Below, piece after piece: positions 17,833 through 29,357 of a stretch of DNA of 64,000 bases. This DNA is from Hyphomicrobiales bacterium. GTDB lineage: Bacteria; Pseudomonadota; Alphaproteobacteria; Rhizobiales; Aestuariivirgaceae. The position numbers were made by a program, and so were the translations under genes. Every line of letters starts with the position of its first letter. The stretch's first letter is position 1. The stretch is from contig JADJVV010000001.1 in NCBI GenBank assembly GCA_016710435.1, positions 3,122,501-3,186,500 of the forward strand, given 5' to 3'. Below the pieces are notes generated by a model, which was not told the origin of the DNA, did not search any database, and saw nothing but the letters and a program-made list of their open reading frames with translations.

Positions 17833-18909
17833 TCAGCCGTCCGGAATCAGCTCCGGTTTCGCCACCATCTTCCCATCCTTTACAAGGAGATAGGGATTCA
17901 TCTGCTCGTCCGTGGTGGGGTCCACGTCATATTCCTTCAGCACGAACTGCCCTTCGCGGAAGACATATTCGCCATGGCTGGCGGCATCCCCGATTCCCCG
18001 CCATTTGGCGTAGTGGTTGATGGTGCCCGTGGCGGGATCGAATTCCGCATTGGTGAGAATGCTGTCCGACGCAAATCCATCGACGGCAATCGAGGTCAGC
18101 TTGGTCTGTTCCTGGTCCTCGTATGTGAGCGCGAGATGCGGACTGGCAAACGACAGCCGCTGCAGGCCCGACACCGGTTCATAACCGTAGAACACATTGC
18201 TCACATTGTAAGCCGCGACCGAGCAGGTGAAGGCAAAGAGCGTGAAAGTCTGCGCGGGCTCATCGGCACCCGCGTAGTCCGGCTTATAGGTCAGGGGATA
18301 GACTTCCGGTTCATTCATCCCGCCCAATGTCTCCGCAACCTTGTCGCACGCGAAGGCCATCTCGGACGCGAAGCGTTGCCTGGCCTGGTTCAGCAGCGTA
18401 GCAGCATCGGGCGGGGCCTCATTTCCCTCCTCCGCGCCGTTGCCGCAATCGGGAAGGCCGAAGAACGTGTAGTCCGCCTCGGTGCTGACCTTGAGCTTGG
18501 CGGACTCGATCCGCAGCGGCCGGTTGGGCGGATCCTGAACCGTTCCGTTGACGGCGCGCACCGTATAACAGCCCGCGAAATAACTGGTCTTGCCCGCGCC
18601 ATCCCTGGCACGCACGGCTGTCGGCACAGCATAGAACACCGAACCCGCGGCACCATCGGATTTCACCCGGCCGGTGATCACGTCGACGCGTGCCGTCCCC
18701 TCGTAGCCTTGGACATAGGCATCGAAAGTCTTGGCGGGCGGCGCGGTGAAGTAATCATACGCGCGGGCGTATTCGTGCCGGTTCACCGCATTGTAGAGCG
18801 ACCGCACGAGGCTCGCCGCGTCCGAGCGATCGTCCATGTATGGCTCGTCCGCCCCGGCGCAGGGGCTCAGTGCGGCGATTGCGAGGATTGCAAGACAGGA
18901 ACGGCGCAT
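17833..18909 (-). CDS. Secreted protein of unknown function (possibly DUF1176-like)
   Basis: 358 residues with an N-terminal signal peptide ending in PCAGA. Residues about 27-140 resemble a cystatin/NTF2-like domain (LVRSLYNAVNRHEYARAYDYF). The C-terminal half, with GIGDAASHGEYVFREGQFVLKEYDVDP, resembles DUF1176, a family of exported proteins of unknown role; this is a weak recollection. Six cysteines in the mature protein suggest disulfides and a periplasmic location. It follows ssb on the same strand after 33 bp and may share its transcript. Confidence 0.72.
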   Translation of the reverse strand: MRRSCLAILAIAALSPCAGADEPYMDDRSDAASLVRSLYNAVNRHEYARAYDYFTAPPAKTFDAYVQGYEGTARVDVITGRVKSDGAAGSVFYAVPTAVRARDGAGKTSYFAGCYTVRAVNGTVQDPPNRPLRIESAKLKVSTEADYTFFGLPDCGNGAEEGNEAPPDAATLLNQARQRFASEMAFACDKVAETLGGMNEPEVYPLTYKPDYAGADEPAQTFTLFAFTCSVAAYNVSNVFYGYEPVSGLQRLSFASPHLALTYEDQEQTKLTSIAVDGFASDSILTNAEFDPATGTINHYAKWRGIGDAASHGEYVFREGQFVLKEYDVDPTTDEQMNPYLLVKDGKMVAKPELIPDG

Positions 18910-18942
18910 GAATGGCTTCCCCGGTATGGAAGCCGCACCAGA

Positions 18943-19443
18943 CTAGAACGGAACCTCATCGTCAAGGTCACGCGCGAAACTCTGCTTGGCACCGCCGCCC
19001 GCCGCGCGCGGACGTTCCATCGGCGAGGATGCGCCAAAGTCGTCGCCGCCACCGCCGAAGCCGCCGCTGCTGGCGCCGCTCTCGCTGCCCGGGCGACCGC
19101 CCAGCATCGTCAGCTCACCACGGAAATTCTGCAGCACCACTTCGGTCGAATATTTTTCGGCACCCGACTGGTCCGTGTACTTGCGCGTCTGCAACTGGCC
19201 CTCGATATAAACCGTCGAGCCCTTTTTCAGGTACTGTTCCGCCACCTTGGCCAGCGCTTCGTTGAAGATCACCACACGGTGCCATTCCGTCTTTTCCTTG
19301 CGCTCCCCGCTGTTGCGGTCGCGCCAACTTTCAGACGTGGCAATCGAGAGGTTGACGATGGGCTTGCCGTCCTGTGTGTGGCGCACTTCCGGATCACGTC
19401 CGAGGTTGCCCACCAAAATCACCTTGTTCACCGATCCAGCCAT
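18943..19443 (-). CDS. ssb: Single-stranded DNA-binding protein
   Basis: A 166-residue SSB. Residues 1-110 form the OB fold (NKVILVGNLGRDPEVR, TEWHRVVIF, VYIEGQLQTRKY), then a glycine-rich linker and the acidic tip DLDDEVPF that recruits partner proteins. It coats single-stranded DNA in replication, recombination and repair as a tetramer. The ATG at 19443 is used; a GTG directly upstream is an alternative. GGGAG lies seven bases upstream. A perfect LexA box lies about 105 bp upstream, so the SOS response probably controls it. Confidence 0.97.
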   Translation of the reverse strand: MAGSVNKVILVGNLGRDPEVRHTQDGKPIVNLSIATSESWRDRNSGERKEKTEWHRVVIFNEALAKVAEQYLKKGSTVYIEGQLQTRKYTDQSGAEKYSTEVVLQNFRGELTMLGGRPGSESGASSGGFGGGGDDFGASSPMERPRAAGGGAKQSFARDLDDEVPF

Positions 19444-19547
19444 CACGCGTCTCCCTTGTCACATCAGATAGGCACTGTTCACCGCCGTCATAGTCCCCGC
19501 CGCAAGGCGCTGCATCCGCTAAACACCGCCGTCCACAACCAGAACAT

Positions 19548-19562
19548 GTTCGCTATATGTTC
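19548..19562 (-). promoter_or_regulatory. LexA (SOS) box upstream of ssb
   Basis: GTTCGCTATATGTTC fits the alphaproteobacterial LexA operator GTTC-N7-GTTC exactly. The first half-site also overlaps the perfect 10-bp palindrome GAACATGTTC at 19542-19551. It lies about 105 bp upstream of the ssb start, where the promoter is expected. Confidence 0.85.
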
Positions 19563-19571
19563 TATCAAACG

Positions 19572-19606
19572 ACAAAAAACAAGACCCTGATTCTGCAACC
19601 AGGGTC
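19572..19606 (-). terminator. Rho-independent terminator of the 45-residue small gene
   Basis: Minus-strand stem of 7 bp (GACCCTG at 19600-19606 with CAGGGTC at 19583-19589, both read on the minus strand), followed by TTGTTTTTT. It lies 41 bp after the stop of the small gene and just before the LexA box, insulating ssb from it. Confidence 0.82.
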
Positions 19607-19646
19607 CCGTTATTGTGCGTTTGCGAAAACGAACAGTCCGAATGCC

Positions 19647-19784
19647 TTATCCACGATGGAAAAAGCGCACGATCTTGTTCAGGGTCTTCGACTTGCGGTT
19701 CGCCGGAGCATGATGGCGAGCCTTGACGTCATGCATCATCGCGGTGCTGTAAACGTCTGAATATGTTTCAAGAATCCAGTTCAT
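19647..19784 (-). CDS. 45-residue small basic protein, unrecognised
   Basis: A short frame of 45 residues beginning MNWILETYSDVYSTAMMHD and ending IVRFFHRG. The ATG has a strong ribosome site (GATGAGGACTTACC) and the gene ends 41 bp before its own terminator, which together make a real gene likely. The C-terminal half is basic and contains an RKSKTLNKIVRFF stretch, somewhat like the small DUF1127-type proteins of rhizobia that act in RNA or phosphate control, but I cannot assign it to that family. It sits alone between ssb and the divergent GcvA-like regulator, which may control it. Confidence 0.78.
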   Translation of the reverse strand: MNWILETYSDVYSTAMMHDVKARHHAPANRKSKTLNKIVRFFHRG

Positions 19785-19920
19785 GGTAAGTCCTCATCAA
19801 ATCTTGGTCCGGGTCTTTTCCGGATGTCTGCAAGGTAACTTCGCAGGTGCAAAAAGACAAACGGCGAAAACTGACATGACATGTTAGAAAAAGTTACACG
19901 ACTTGTGCTAACGTCTTGCC

Positions 19921-20868
19921 ATGGCCCGCCGACTCCCCTCGCTCAATGCCCTGAAAGCCTTCGAAGCCGCCGCCCGGAACGAGAGTTTCACCGATGCGGC
20001 GGGCGAACTTTTTGTCACCCACGCCGCCATCAGCCGCCATATCCGGGAGCTGGAGGAATATCTCGGCACGGAGTTGTTCACCCGCACCGGACGGGGCGTC
20101 GAATTGACGGCACCAGGCCGCATCTTCGGCCAGAAGCTCACGCCCCTCTTCGATCAACTCGCTGATGCCGCCCGCGAAGCCGCAGCCGTGGGCGATGCCC
20201 GCACCCTGAAGGTATCGGTGGAGCCTGCCATCGCCTCGCGCTGGCTCGTGGGCCGCATCGGCAAGTTCAGCGACCTTCACCCCGATATTGAACTCTCGAT
20301 CGATGCTTCCAACCGCCTCATCGATTTCTATGCCGACGACTACGACCTCGGCATCCGCTATGGCCGCGGCCCCTGGGACGACGTGGAGATGTTCAAGCTG
20401 TCGGATGTGGTGATCTTCCCGGTCTGCGCACCCAAGCTCATCGCCGATCAGCCGGCACTGCAGCCTGCCCAGTTGGACGACTTCACCCTTCTCCACGAAA
20501 GCCGCAAGGAATACTGGGCCGACTGGCTGAAGGAAGCAGGCGTCCGCGCCGAGATGGACTGGCGCGGCACCGTCTTCCAGAACCACCTCGCCATCGAGGC
20601 CGCCGAAGCCGGACAGGGCTTTGCCCTGGGCGACCAGATCCTCTGCACTGATTCTCTTGTGGAAGGCTGGCTTTTGCGCCCCTTCTCAATCGACATGAAG
20701 GATCACGGCAGCTATTGGATTGTCCGCAAGAAAGGGTCCAAGGAGCAAGCCACGGCCCGGGCCTTCCGCGAATGGCTGATGGGCGAGATGGTGGAAACCA
20801 ATCGCCGCTTCCAGTTGATCCGCGCGAAGGACCAGAAACCGTTGGCCAAGACTGCTCCGGCTGCGTGA
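19921..20868 (+). CDS. LysR family transcriptional regulator (GcvA-like)
   Basis: 315 residues. The N-terminal winged helix-turn-helix reads LPSLNALKAFEAAARNESFT and HAAISRHIRELEEYLG, the GcvA branch of the LysR family. The C-terminal two-lobed effector domain has the typical FDLGIRYGRG-like segment (YDLGIRYGRGPW). It should bind upstream of a divergent or nearby target; the divergent neighbour is the 45-residue small gene, 136 bp away. The C-terminus is extended by a basic/Pro-rich tail. Its ligand is unknown. Confidence 0.92.
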   Translation: MARRLPSLNALKAFEAAARNESFTDAAGELFVTHAAISRHIRELEEYLGTELFTRTGRGVELTAPGRIFGQKLTPLFDQLADAAREAAAVGDARTLKVSVEPAIASRWLVGRIGKFSDLHPDIELSIDASNRLIDFYADDYDLGIRYGRGPWDDVEMFKLSDVVIFPVCAPKLIADQPALQPAQLDDFTLLHESRKEYWADWLKEAGVRAEMDWRGTVFQNHLAIEAAEAGQGFALGDQILCTDSLVEGWLLRPFSIDMKDHGSYWIVRKKGSKEQATARAFREWLMGEMVETNRRFQLIRAKDQKPLAKTAPAA

Positions 20869-20874
20869 GGAACC

Positions 20875-21297
20875 ATGGCGAAGACTGGCAAGACCAAGAC
20901 GGCGGCAGCAAAGCCGCGCCCGAAGAAGCTCAAGTATGACTGCCTGAAGTGCCCGGGCTATTGCTGCTCCTATCCCGTCATCGAAGTGAAGGACCGCGAC
21001 GCGGCCCGCATCGCCAAGCATTTCGGAATGACTCTTCCGGCGGCCGAGAAGAAGTATTTCAAGGCGACCCACGGCTACAAGCGCATCATGCGCCGCAAGG
21101 CCGACACGCACTACGGCAAGATCTGCCAGTTCTTCGATACCGAAGCCCGCCGTTGCACCATCTATCTCGCGCGCCCCTCCACCTGCCGCGAATTCCCCGG
21201 CGACGACAACTGCGGCTACTACGACTTCCTGAAGTTCGAACGCGAAACCCAGGAAGACGAGACCTTCATCTCCTCGACATGGAACATCGAGAACTGA
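20875..21297 (+). CDS. YkgJ-family cysteine-cluster protein (putative metal chelator)
   Basis: 140 residues. Four or more cysteines in the patterns CLKCPGYCC, KICQFF, RRCTIY and STCREFPGDDNC match the CxxCxxCC family (PF03692 type), predicted to bind zinc or an iron-sulfur centre. The N-terminal 20 residues are rich in Lys and Ala. It starts 7 bp after the regulator's stop, so the two are probably co-transcribed. The molecular role of the family is poorly known. Confidence 0.87.
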   Translation: MAKTGKTKTAAAKPRPKKLKYDCLKCPGYCCSYPVIEVKDRDAARIAKHFGMTLPAAEKKYFKATHGYKRIMRRKADTHYGKICQFFDTEARRCTIYLARPSTCREFPGDDNCGYYDFLKFERETQEDETFISSTWNIEN

Positions 21298-21388
21298 ACG
21301 TCACCGCGGCGCAGAAAACCCGCCCCATTCCTGTCAAATTGACCGCGCAAGCGTTGCGGCGCTGCCAGCCATTGAAGGATGGCGGCCA

Positions 21389-22213
21389 ATGGGGTGTGAT
21401 GTACGAATGAACCAGGCGATGCACGAAACGGCGAGGCGATGGGCAGTGGCAGGATTTGCCATGGGCATCATGGCGGCTGTACCCTCCACCGCAGCGTGGG
21501 CGGGGAACGTGATCGAACTGGGTTACGTCGTCGATGTCGCGGGCTCGACTGTCCTCAAGGCCAGCTACCGCGCCGAGATCAGTGACGGCAGTTTCGAAGC
21601 CTCGCTCTTTGGCAAGACCTCCGGCGTCTCCAACATGTTCACCGGTTACAAGATGAACCTTTCCGCCTCGGGAACCGTGGACGGCGAGCGCTTCATTCCC
21701 GGCGTTTACGGCAACGACCGCAAGAAGAAGGGCAAGAAGGCCAAGTCGACGGACGTGACCTGGCAGCCGGGCGGTGGCGTCACCGTCTCCTACTCCGGCG
21801 AAGTGCAGCCCCCGCCATCGGCGGTGGCCTCGGCGCTGGGCAAGTCAACGTCCGATCCGCTCACCGCAATCCTGAAAATGGCCAACAGCCAGCAGGACAA
21901 GCCCTGCTCCGGCAAGTATCGCGTCTACGACGGCAAGGATGTGTTCGACCTGGCATTGGCCTTCCGCAAGGACGCCGGCAACGCCATGGAATGCAAGCTG
22001 ACCTGGACACCGGTTGCAGGCGTTGCCGTGGACAAGGGCGACACGGAAGTGGAAACCTACGCTCTCACCCTGGGACCTGTGCAGTTGTCGTCAGGCAAGG
22101 TCTTGCATGTGCCGTTGCAGGTGGTGGGCAAGACCAAGGGCATGACTGTCACCGTATCTGCCGCCAGCGTCTCCGTTGATGGCCAGCGGGTCAGCGCGCA
22201 GGCCGACCAGTAG
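21389..22213 (+). CDS. Exported DUF3108-type protein
   Basis: 274 residues. After a short charged start there is a signal peptide (GFAMGIMAAVPSTAAWA), then a beta-rich domain resembling DUF3108 (YVVDVAGSTVLKASYRAEISDGSFEA), a family of periplasmic or outer-membrane-linked proteins of unknown role in alphaproteobacteria. Two cysteines (PCSGK and MECKL) may pair. ATG 21389 has AAGGA at nine bases; an ATG at 21407 is a reasonable alternative that shortens the pre-signal segment. It is convergent with the beta-barrel gene across 29 bp. Confidence 0.8.
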   Translation: MGCDVRMNQAMHETARRWAVAGFAMGIMAAVPSTAAWAGNVIELGYVVDVAGSTVLKASYRAEISDGSFEASLFGKTSGVSNMFTGYKMNLSASGTVDGERFIPGVYGNDRKKKGKKAKSTDVTWQPGGGVTVSYSGEVQPPPSAVASALGKSTSDPLTAILKMANSQQDKPCSGKYRVYDGKDVFDLALAFRKDAGNAMECKLTWTPVAGVAVDKGDTEVETYALTLGPVQLSSGKVLHVPLQVVGKTKGMTVTVSAASVSVDGQRVSAQADQ

Positions 22214-22242
22214 CCACCTGCCCGTCACACATCAATTGATGA

Positions 22243-22878
22243 TCAGAAGCGGTAGCGCAAGCCGGCGGTGATGAAAGTCGATCCGCTCACCACGTCATCG
22301 AACAATCCGAACACACCCGAACGGTGGTGGTAACGCACCAGCAGTTCCAGGTTCTTGTTCTCCGGATTGGCGAAGGTGATTTCCGGGCCCATGTAATGCA
22401 ACAGCTTCGCGGCTTCCGACTTGCTGTCGCGGCTACGCTCGAATTCCGAGGTTTCCGTGAGGTAGCTCACGCCCGTGTTCACGGCGATGGTGGTGTAGAC
22501 GTAGTCGTTCCAGGGCAGGTTGTCGTAGCGCAGGTAGGCAGCAGCCCAGCCTTCGCCCAGGTCCTCATCGCCGAAGCGGAACGAGCCGCCCACTTCGCCT
22601 TCAACGAACAGATGATCACCGATCACCGGCGGCAGGATGCCTCCCGTGATGTCGTTCACCGAGCCGAAGCGATGCGAATAGGCAAGCCCGACGACGCCAA
22701 GGTCCGCCATGTCGTTGCGCCACGGCGCATACATGCTCTCCACGAAATTCGTCCACGTGGCCTGACCTGCGAAGATTGCGATCGAGTCATTTCCCGGAAC
22801 GCTGTCATCGGCGCGTGCGGTGGTCAAACAGGTGGCCAGGGAAATGACCACGAACATCAGCCGGACGATGAATGACAC
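22243..22878 (-). CDS. Outer-membrane beta-barrel, PagL-like acyloxyacyl hydrolase family
   Basis: 211 residues with signal peptide (ending TTARA) and alternating hydrophobic strands ending in RYRF, the final aromatic of an outer-membrane barrel. The segment RYHHRSGVFG followed by GSTFITAGLRYRF resembles the C-terminal active-site region of PagL-type lipid A 3-O-deacylases, where a His-Ser pair is used. The family fit is moderate. If correct, it would trim lipid A acyl chains. The divergent promoter region to the EamA gene holds a short inverted repeat at 22916-22929. Confidence 0.72.
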   Translation of the reverse strand: MSFIVRLMFVVISLATCLTTARADDSVPGNDSIAIFAGQATWTNFVESMYAPWRNDMADLGVVGLAYSHRFGSVNDITGGILPPVIGDHLFVEGEVGGSFRFGDEDLGEGWAAAYLRYDNLPWNDYVYTTIAVNTGVSYLTETSEFERSRDSKSEAAKLLHYMGPEITFANPENKNLELLVRYHHRSGVFGLFDDVVSGSTFITAGLRYRF

Positions 22879-22915
22879 GGGAAAAATTCCGCAAATCAGA
22901 GGGGTTGCATTGATT

Positions 22916-22929
22916 CACCTTTTAAGGTG
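22916..22929. promoter_or_regulatory. Short inverted repeat between divergent genes
   Basis: CACCTT and AAGGTG flank two bases, 38 bp upstream of the PagL-like start. It has the shape of a dimer binding site; the cognate regulator is not evident. Confidence 0.35.
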
Positions 22930-23097
22930 TCCACCTGCCCTTGCAAAGCCATTTTTCCATTGTCCCCGCCCTGCGGAGCGGGTCGCACGATAACCCGTCA
23001 CCCGGAAGCTGGACTGCCTGACTCCTGGGCATTGAGGCTTGCCAAACAGCGCCGGTTCCCTTAGCGCGGCGGCCCAATCCTGAATACGGCTGCATCA

Positions 23098-23997
23098 ATG
23101 ACAACCTCCCCGCACCTCCGCCATTCCGTGACGGCCGGCCTTCTGCTGGTGGGTGGGGCTGCGCTCACCTGGAGTTTCGGCGGCACCATCCGCCGCTTCA
23201 TCGAGGCCGACAGCTGGACGGTCGTCTTCTGGCGCTCCTATTTCGCCACCGTCTTCCTGTTGCTCTACATGGCGGTGAAACACGGGCCCCAGGGCACGGT
23301 GGATCATTTCCGCGTGATGGGTTGGCCGGGCCTTGCTGTGGGTCTCTGCTTCTGCATCGCTTCCACGTCCTTCGTGGTGGCTCTCGCCCATACAACGGTC
23401 GCCAACATTCTGCTCATGCAGGCCGGCGCGCCCCTCTTTGCGGCACTCATCAGTTTCCTCGTGTTCCGTGAAGCCGTGAGCCGCGGGACCTGGATTGCCA
23501 TCGCCGCAGTGATCACCGGCGTCGCCATCATGGTCTCGCAATCCTTCACCGGAGAAGTCTCGCTGATCGGCGACGGCCTGGCGCTGGTCATCACCATCGC
23601 CTTCTCCATCGCAACCGTCATCACCCGCCGCCACCACAACATCGAGATGGTCCCGGCCGTCTGCTTCGGCGTGGCGCTTGCCGCCCTGTTCTCCGGCATC
23701 ATGACCACCAGCTTTGCCGTCTCGGCGGTGGACTTTGCCTGGCTCATCCTCTTCGGTGCCGTGAACCTGGGCTTCGGCCTTGCAATCTTCGTCACCGGAG
23801 CCCGCATGGTGCCCGCCGCCCTCGCAGCCCTCATCAGCACGCTGGAGCCGGTGCTGGCGCCGATCTGGGTCTGGCTTGTGCATGGCGAGGTGCCAACCCG
23901 CATGACCATCATCGGCGGCAGCGTCGTCTTCCTCGCCCTGCTTGGCCATGTATTGATGCAGTTCCGCAAGCCCCGGAAACCAAGCCGCGCCATCTGA
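23098..23997 (+). CDS. EamA/DMT family transporter
   Basis: 299 residues with about ten hydrophobic segments in two homologous halves, the layout of EamA (drug/metabolite) transporters. Typical segments include ALTWSFGG in helix one, VFWRSYFA, and, in the second half, GARMVPAALAALISTLEPVLAPIWVW, which matches the conserved end-of-domain motif. It is a likely exporter of a metabolite; the substrate is unknown. A 219-bp divergent region separates it from the PagL-like gene. Confidence 0.9.
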   Translation: MTTSPHLRHSVTAGLLLVGGAALTWSFGGTIRRFIEADSWTVVFWRSYFATVFLLLYMAVKHGPQGTVDHFRVMGWPGLAVGLCFCIASTSFVVALAHTTVANILLMQAGAPLFAALISFLVFREAVSRGTWIAIAAVITGVAIMVSQSFTGEVSLIGDGLALVITIAFSIATVITRRHHNIEMVPAVCFGVALAALFSGIMTTSFAVSAVDFAWLILFGAVNLGFGLAIFVTGARMVPAALAALISTLEPVLAPIWVWLVHGEVPTRMTIIGGSVVFLALLGHVLMQFRKPRKPSRAI

Positions 23998-24068
23998 GTT
24001 GTGGAAATCCCGGCGGCTCCTGACACGGTGCTGCCATGCGCAGGCTAAACTTCGAATTTCTTGTCTTC

Positions 24069-24083
24069 GTTCCCCTTTTATTC
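24069..24083 (+). promoter_or_regulatory. Degenerate LexA-like box upstream of uvrA
   Basis: GTTCCCCTTTTATTC fits GTTC-N7-GTTC with one mismatch (A for G) and lies 14-28 bp before the uvrA start. uvrA is an SOS gene in this class, so a weak operator here is plausible. Confidence 0.45.
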
Positions 24084-24096
24084 TAGTCCGGGTGCC

Positions 24097-27018
<2,922 letters not shown>

Positions 27019-27170
27019 CCAACTCCTCGTAACTCGGCATGAGAAACTGACGTGGCAGGTTGCCATTGCGCCTGTCCCTCACCTTGGGGTGTGCCTCAAA
27101 ATGTGTAAGGCCCGCCCCGCATTCCTGCAGGCTTGCTAAGCAAGGTACTAAACCTGGGAGGCAACCACCC

Positions 27171-29051
27171 TCAAAAACTCCGGCTCAACGTCACATAGCC
27201 CGTGACGTTCGTGTCCCCGCCCACGACGAGGCTGGAGATCAGGCCGCCCGTCACGTTGAAGGCCTCATGCCTGGAACGGAAGCCTGTGTGCAGTGTCACG
27301 TTGTCCGAAGGTCTGTCCGAGCCCGGCAAAGCAAACGGCAGGCTACCGGGAATGGACTGGAGCTGCGCGCGGTTGCTGCCAACACCGGCAAACTCATGGT
27401 CCCATGTGGCGCGGGCAAAAACCTCCGTCAGGTCGGTCAGTTCGTAAGCGAATTCGGCACCGAGGCTCCCTATCGCTGACCTGCGGTTGAAGTCGAGGAA
27501 GCGCATGGAGGTGGAAAGGTCCGGATTGTCTTCCGCGAAACCATCCAGTGAAACGTATTGAAGCAAAAGGCTGGCCAGCGGAGTCACGGTCAGCTTGTCC
27601 ATCTCGACGTCATATCCGGCTGTGAAGCCCAGGCTTGCGCTGTGGCCATGCGTCTCGCCGTGATGCCGCCGCGTGGCCGCGCCAAGTGCGACAGTGCGCG
27701 TGATGTCGTAGTCCGCGAGTGAAACGTTGACGAGACTGTTCATCCACAGGTTCGTACCGCGCCAGCCGACAAACCCGCCAATACTGGCCTCCGTCGCATC
27801 GTGCTCCGTCCCGTTTCCCGCGATCTGGTAGTTGATATCCTCCACCCTGATCATTGGGGGCGTTCTCAAGAAGGTCGGCATGACGAAATTGATCTCGTCG
27901 CGGCCCTCCTCGCGCGTTTGCCGGCCGAAGCCCGCATGCACACCGAACGTGACATTGCCCCGCACATGTTTCACTCCCGCCATGGCATCAAGGTTCTCAT
28001 CGCCATCAGCAAGCCCGGCCAACCCCTGCCCCCACCAGAAGTTTCCCTGCTCGCTGGGTTGCCCCAGATGCTCCGTCAGAGACTGGAACCTTGCGCGCCC
28101 TCCGGTCACTGCCGAATCTGCGATTTGGCCCATTTGCGCCGGTGCATCCAGCACGGAGAGCGCATACTGCGCCAGCAACTGGTGCCCGCCGGCCGACAAA
28201 TGCACACCGTCCGCGAACAGATGGGTATAGGGCGCATCCTGAGCCACCAACGAGGTCGGATTGCATGTGAGGGAATTGGCGGTGATCTGCGGCATGCAGG
28301 CCGTTCCCGTCACATTGCTGAAGCCATAGAGTGCAGGATCGGCAACCACCTCCTGCAGCAGCGCGAACGTGTTCAATGGGATCACAGGAAGATTTGCAGC
28401 AGCGAGGCCGTCGAAGAGTTGGCTATTGAAATCTTGTGTCAGGGCCGTTGCATCTGCCTGAGCCGCCGGCCCCGCTGCACGATAAGTTGGCGCAACACCG
28501 AGATCGTAGACAGTAGGCACCAGGACGTAACGGGCACCCGCGTTGGCAAGCGCCTGCACCATGGCAACCTCGCCCACCACAGCATCGTCAATGGCTGTGG
28601 GAGGAGCGATACCCGCTAGCACCAAAGCGATGTCATTCATGCCACCCCAGACGGTGTACAGCGCACCCGGATCCGCCACACCGCCGTGTTCTGTCAGGTA
28701 ATCGTTCACCCGAGTGTTCATCGACGGAACAGGACCAAGGGCACCCACCCAATCGACGACGACGCGGGCACCGCCATTTGCATAATTCGTGCCGGTCTGT
28801 CCGTTGCCGTTGGGATCAGCCGAAGTCCCCAGTTCGTCAGCAATGATTTGCGCCCAGACATCAGCAGGATTCGTGGTGAACTGCCCCGTGACTGGCCGAA
28901 CGGAGCTTGGCAGCAAGGGTCTGTAGAAACCGGCGTCAGTGAGGCCGTCACCAAAAAAATAAGTCTCGGAAAAAGACCCGGCCAATGCCGTGCCCATGCT
29001 TGCAAGAATAGAAACTGCAATTCCAGACGCGAGGTGGACTTGTCGCCACAT
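27171..29051 (-). CDS. GDSL-type autotransporter lacking the catalytic serine
   Basis: 626 residues: signal peptide ending TALA, an SGNH/GDSL passenger domain (about 30-300), and a C-terminal 12-strand autotransporter barrel (about 340-626) ending in SRSF. The architecture matches EstA-type esterases displayed on the outer membrane. Block III asparagine (WGGMND, N139) and block V DGVH (D281, H284) are present. The block I motif reads FFGDGLTDAG, with glycine 36 where the nucleophilic serine belongs (codon GGC at 28944-28946). Unless another residue serves, hydrolase activity should be lost. The gene is convergent with uvrA and stands alone, with a 306-bp upstream stretch. Confidence 0.9.
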   Translation of the reverse strand: MWRQVHLASGIAVSILASMGTALAGSFSETYFFGDGLTDAGFYRPLLPSSVRPVTGQFTTNPADVWAQIIADELGTSADPNGNGQTGTNYANGGARVVVDWVGALGPVPSMNTRVNDYLTEHGGVADPGALYTVWGGMNDIALVLAGIAPPTAIDDAVVGEVAMVQALANAGARYVLVPTVYDLGVAPTYRAAGPAAQADATALTQDFNSQLFDGLAAANLPVIPLNTFALLQEVVADPALYGFSNVTGTACMPQITANSLTCNPTSLVAQDAPYTHLFADGVHLSAGGHQLLAQYALSVLDAPAQMGQIADSAVTGGRARFQSLTEHLGQPSEQGNFWWGQGLAGLADGDENLDAMAGVKHVRGNVTFGVHAGFGRQTREEGRDEINFVMPTFLRTPPMIRVEDINYQIAGNGTEHDATEASIGGFVGWRGTNLWMNSLVNVSLADYDITRTVALGAATRRHHGETHGHSASLGFTAGYDVEMDKLTVTPLASLLLQYVSLDGFAEDNPDLSTSMRFLDFNRRSAIGSLGAEFAYELTDLTEVFARATWDHEFAGVGSNRAQLQSIPGSLPFALPGSDRPSDNVTLHTGFRSRHEAFNVTGGLISSLVVGGDTNVTGYVTLSRSF

Positions 29052-29357
29052 GATTTATTCTCCCCACCCCGGTTGCAGTCCAGCAGAGGAGGAGGTTGAA
29101 AAAAAGACGCAGGCTACAATCAAAAATTGCCTTTTTCGTCGTTACAAAGGCAAATTCGTGCACGGAGTTCCAGCCGGGAGGTCCCCGACCTGAGCATGCT
29201 CAGGACTTGAAATGCCGGGGCGACGAATTGCTCACGCGAGATCATCAAGAAATATCAGCGTGTGAACATGTCCCGCTGCCAGGCAACTCACCAGGTGACC
29301 CCTGTCACAGTGAGGAGCGAAACGCGACGCCTGCACGCCGTGGCTTTGGGAAAAACC
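29052..29357. other. Gene-free 306-bp stretch upstream of the autotransporter
   Basis: No credible gene on either strand. It must hold the autotransporter promoter and the 3' end of the caspase-like transcript, although I see no intrinsic terminator. The one clear structure is a 16-bp perfect palindrome at 29189-29204. Confidence 0.6.
29189..29204. promoter_or_regulatory. Perfect 16-bp palindrome, candidate operator
   Basis: CCTGAGCATGCTCAGG is self-complementary over all 16 bases. It is about 140 bp upstream of the autotransporter start and has no T-run, so it looks more like a protein-binding site than a terminator. Confidence 0.45.

Noticed and set aside
19557..19760. Plus-strand small frame across the small gene
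   Set aside because: It is antisense to the 45-residue gene and has no ribosome site.
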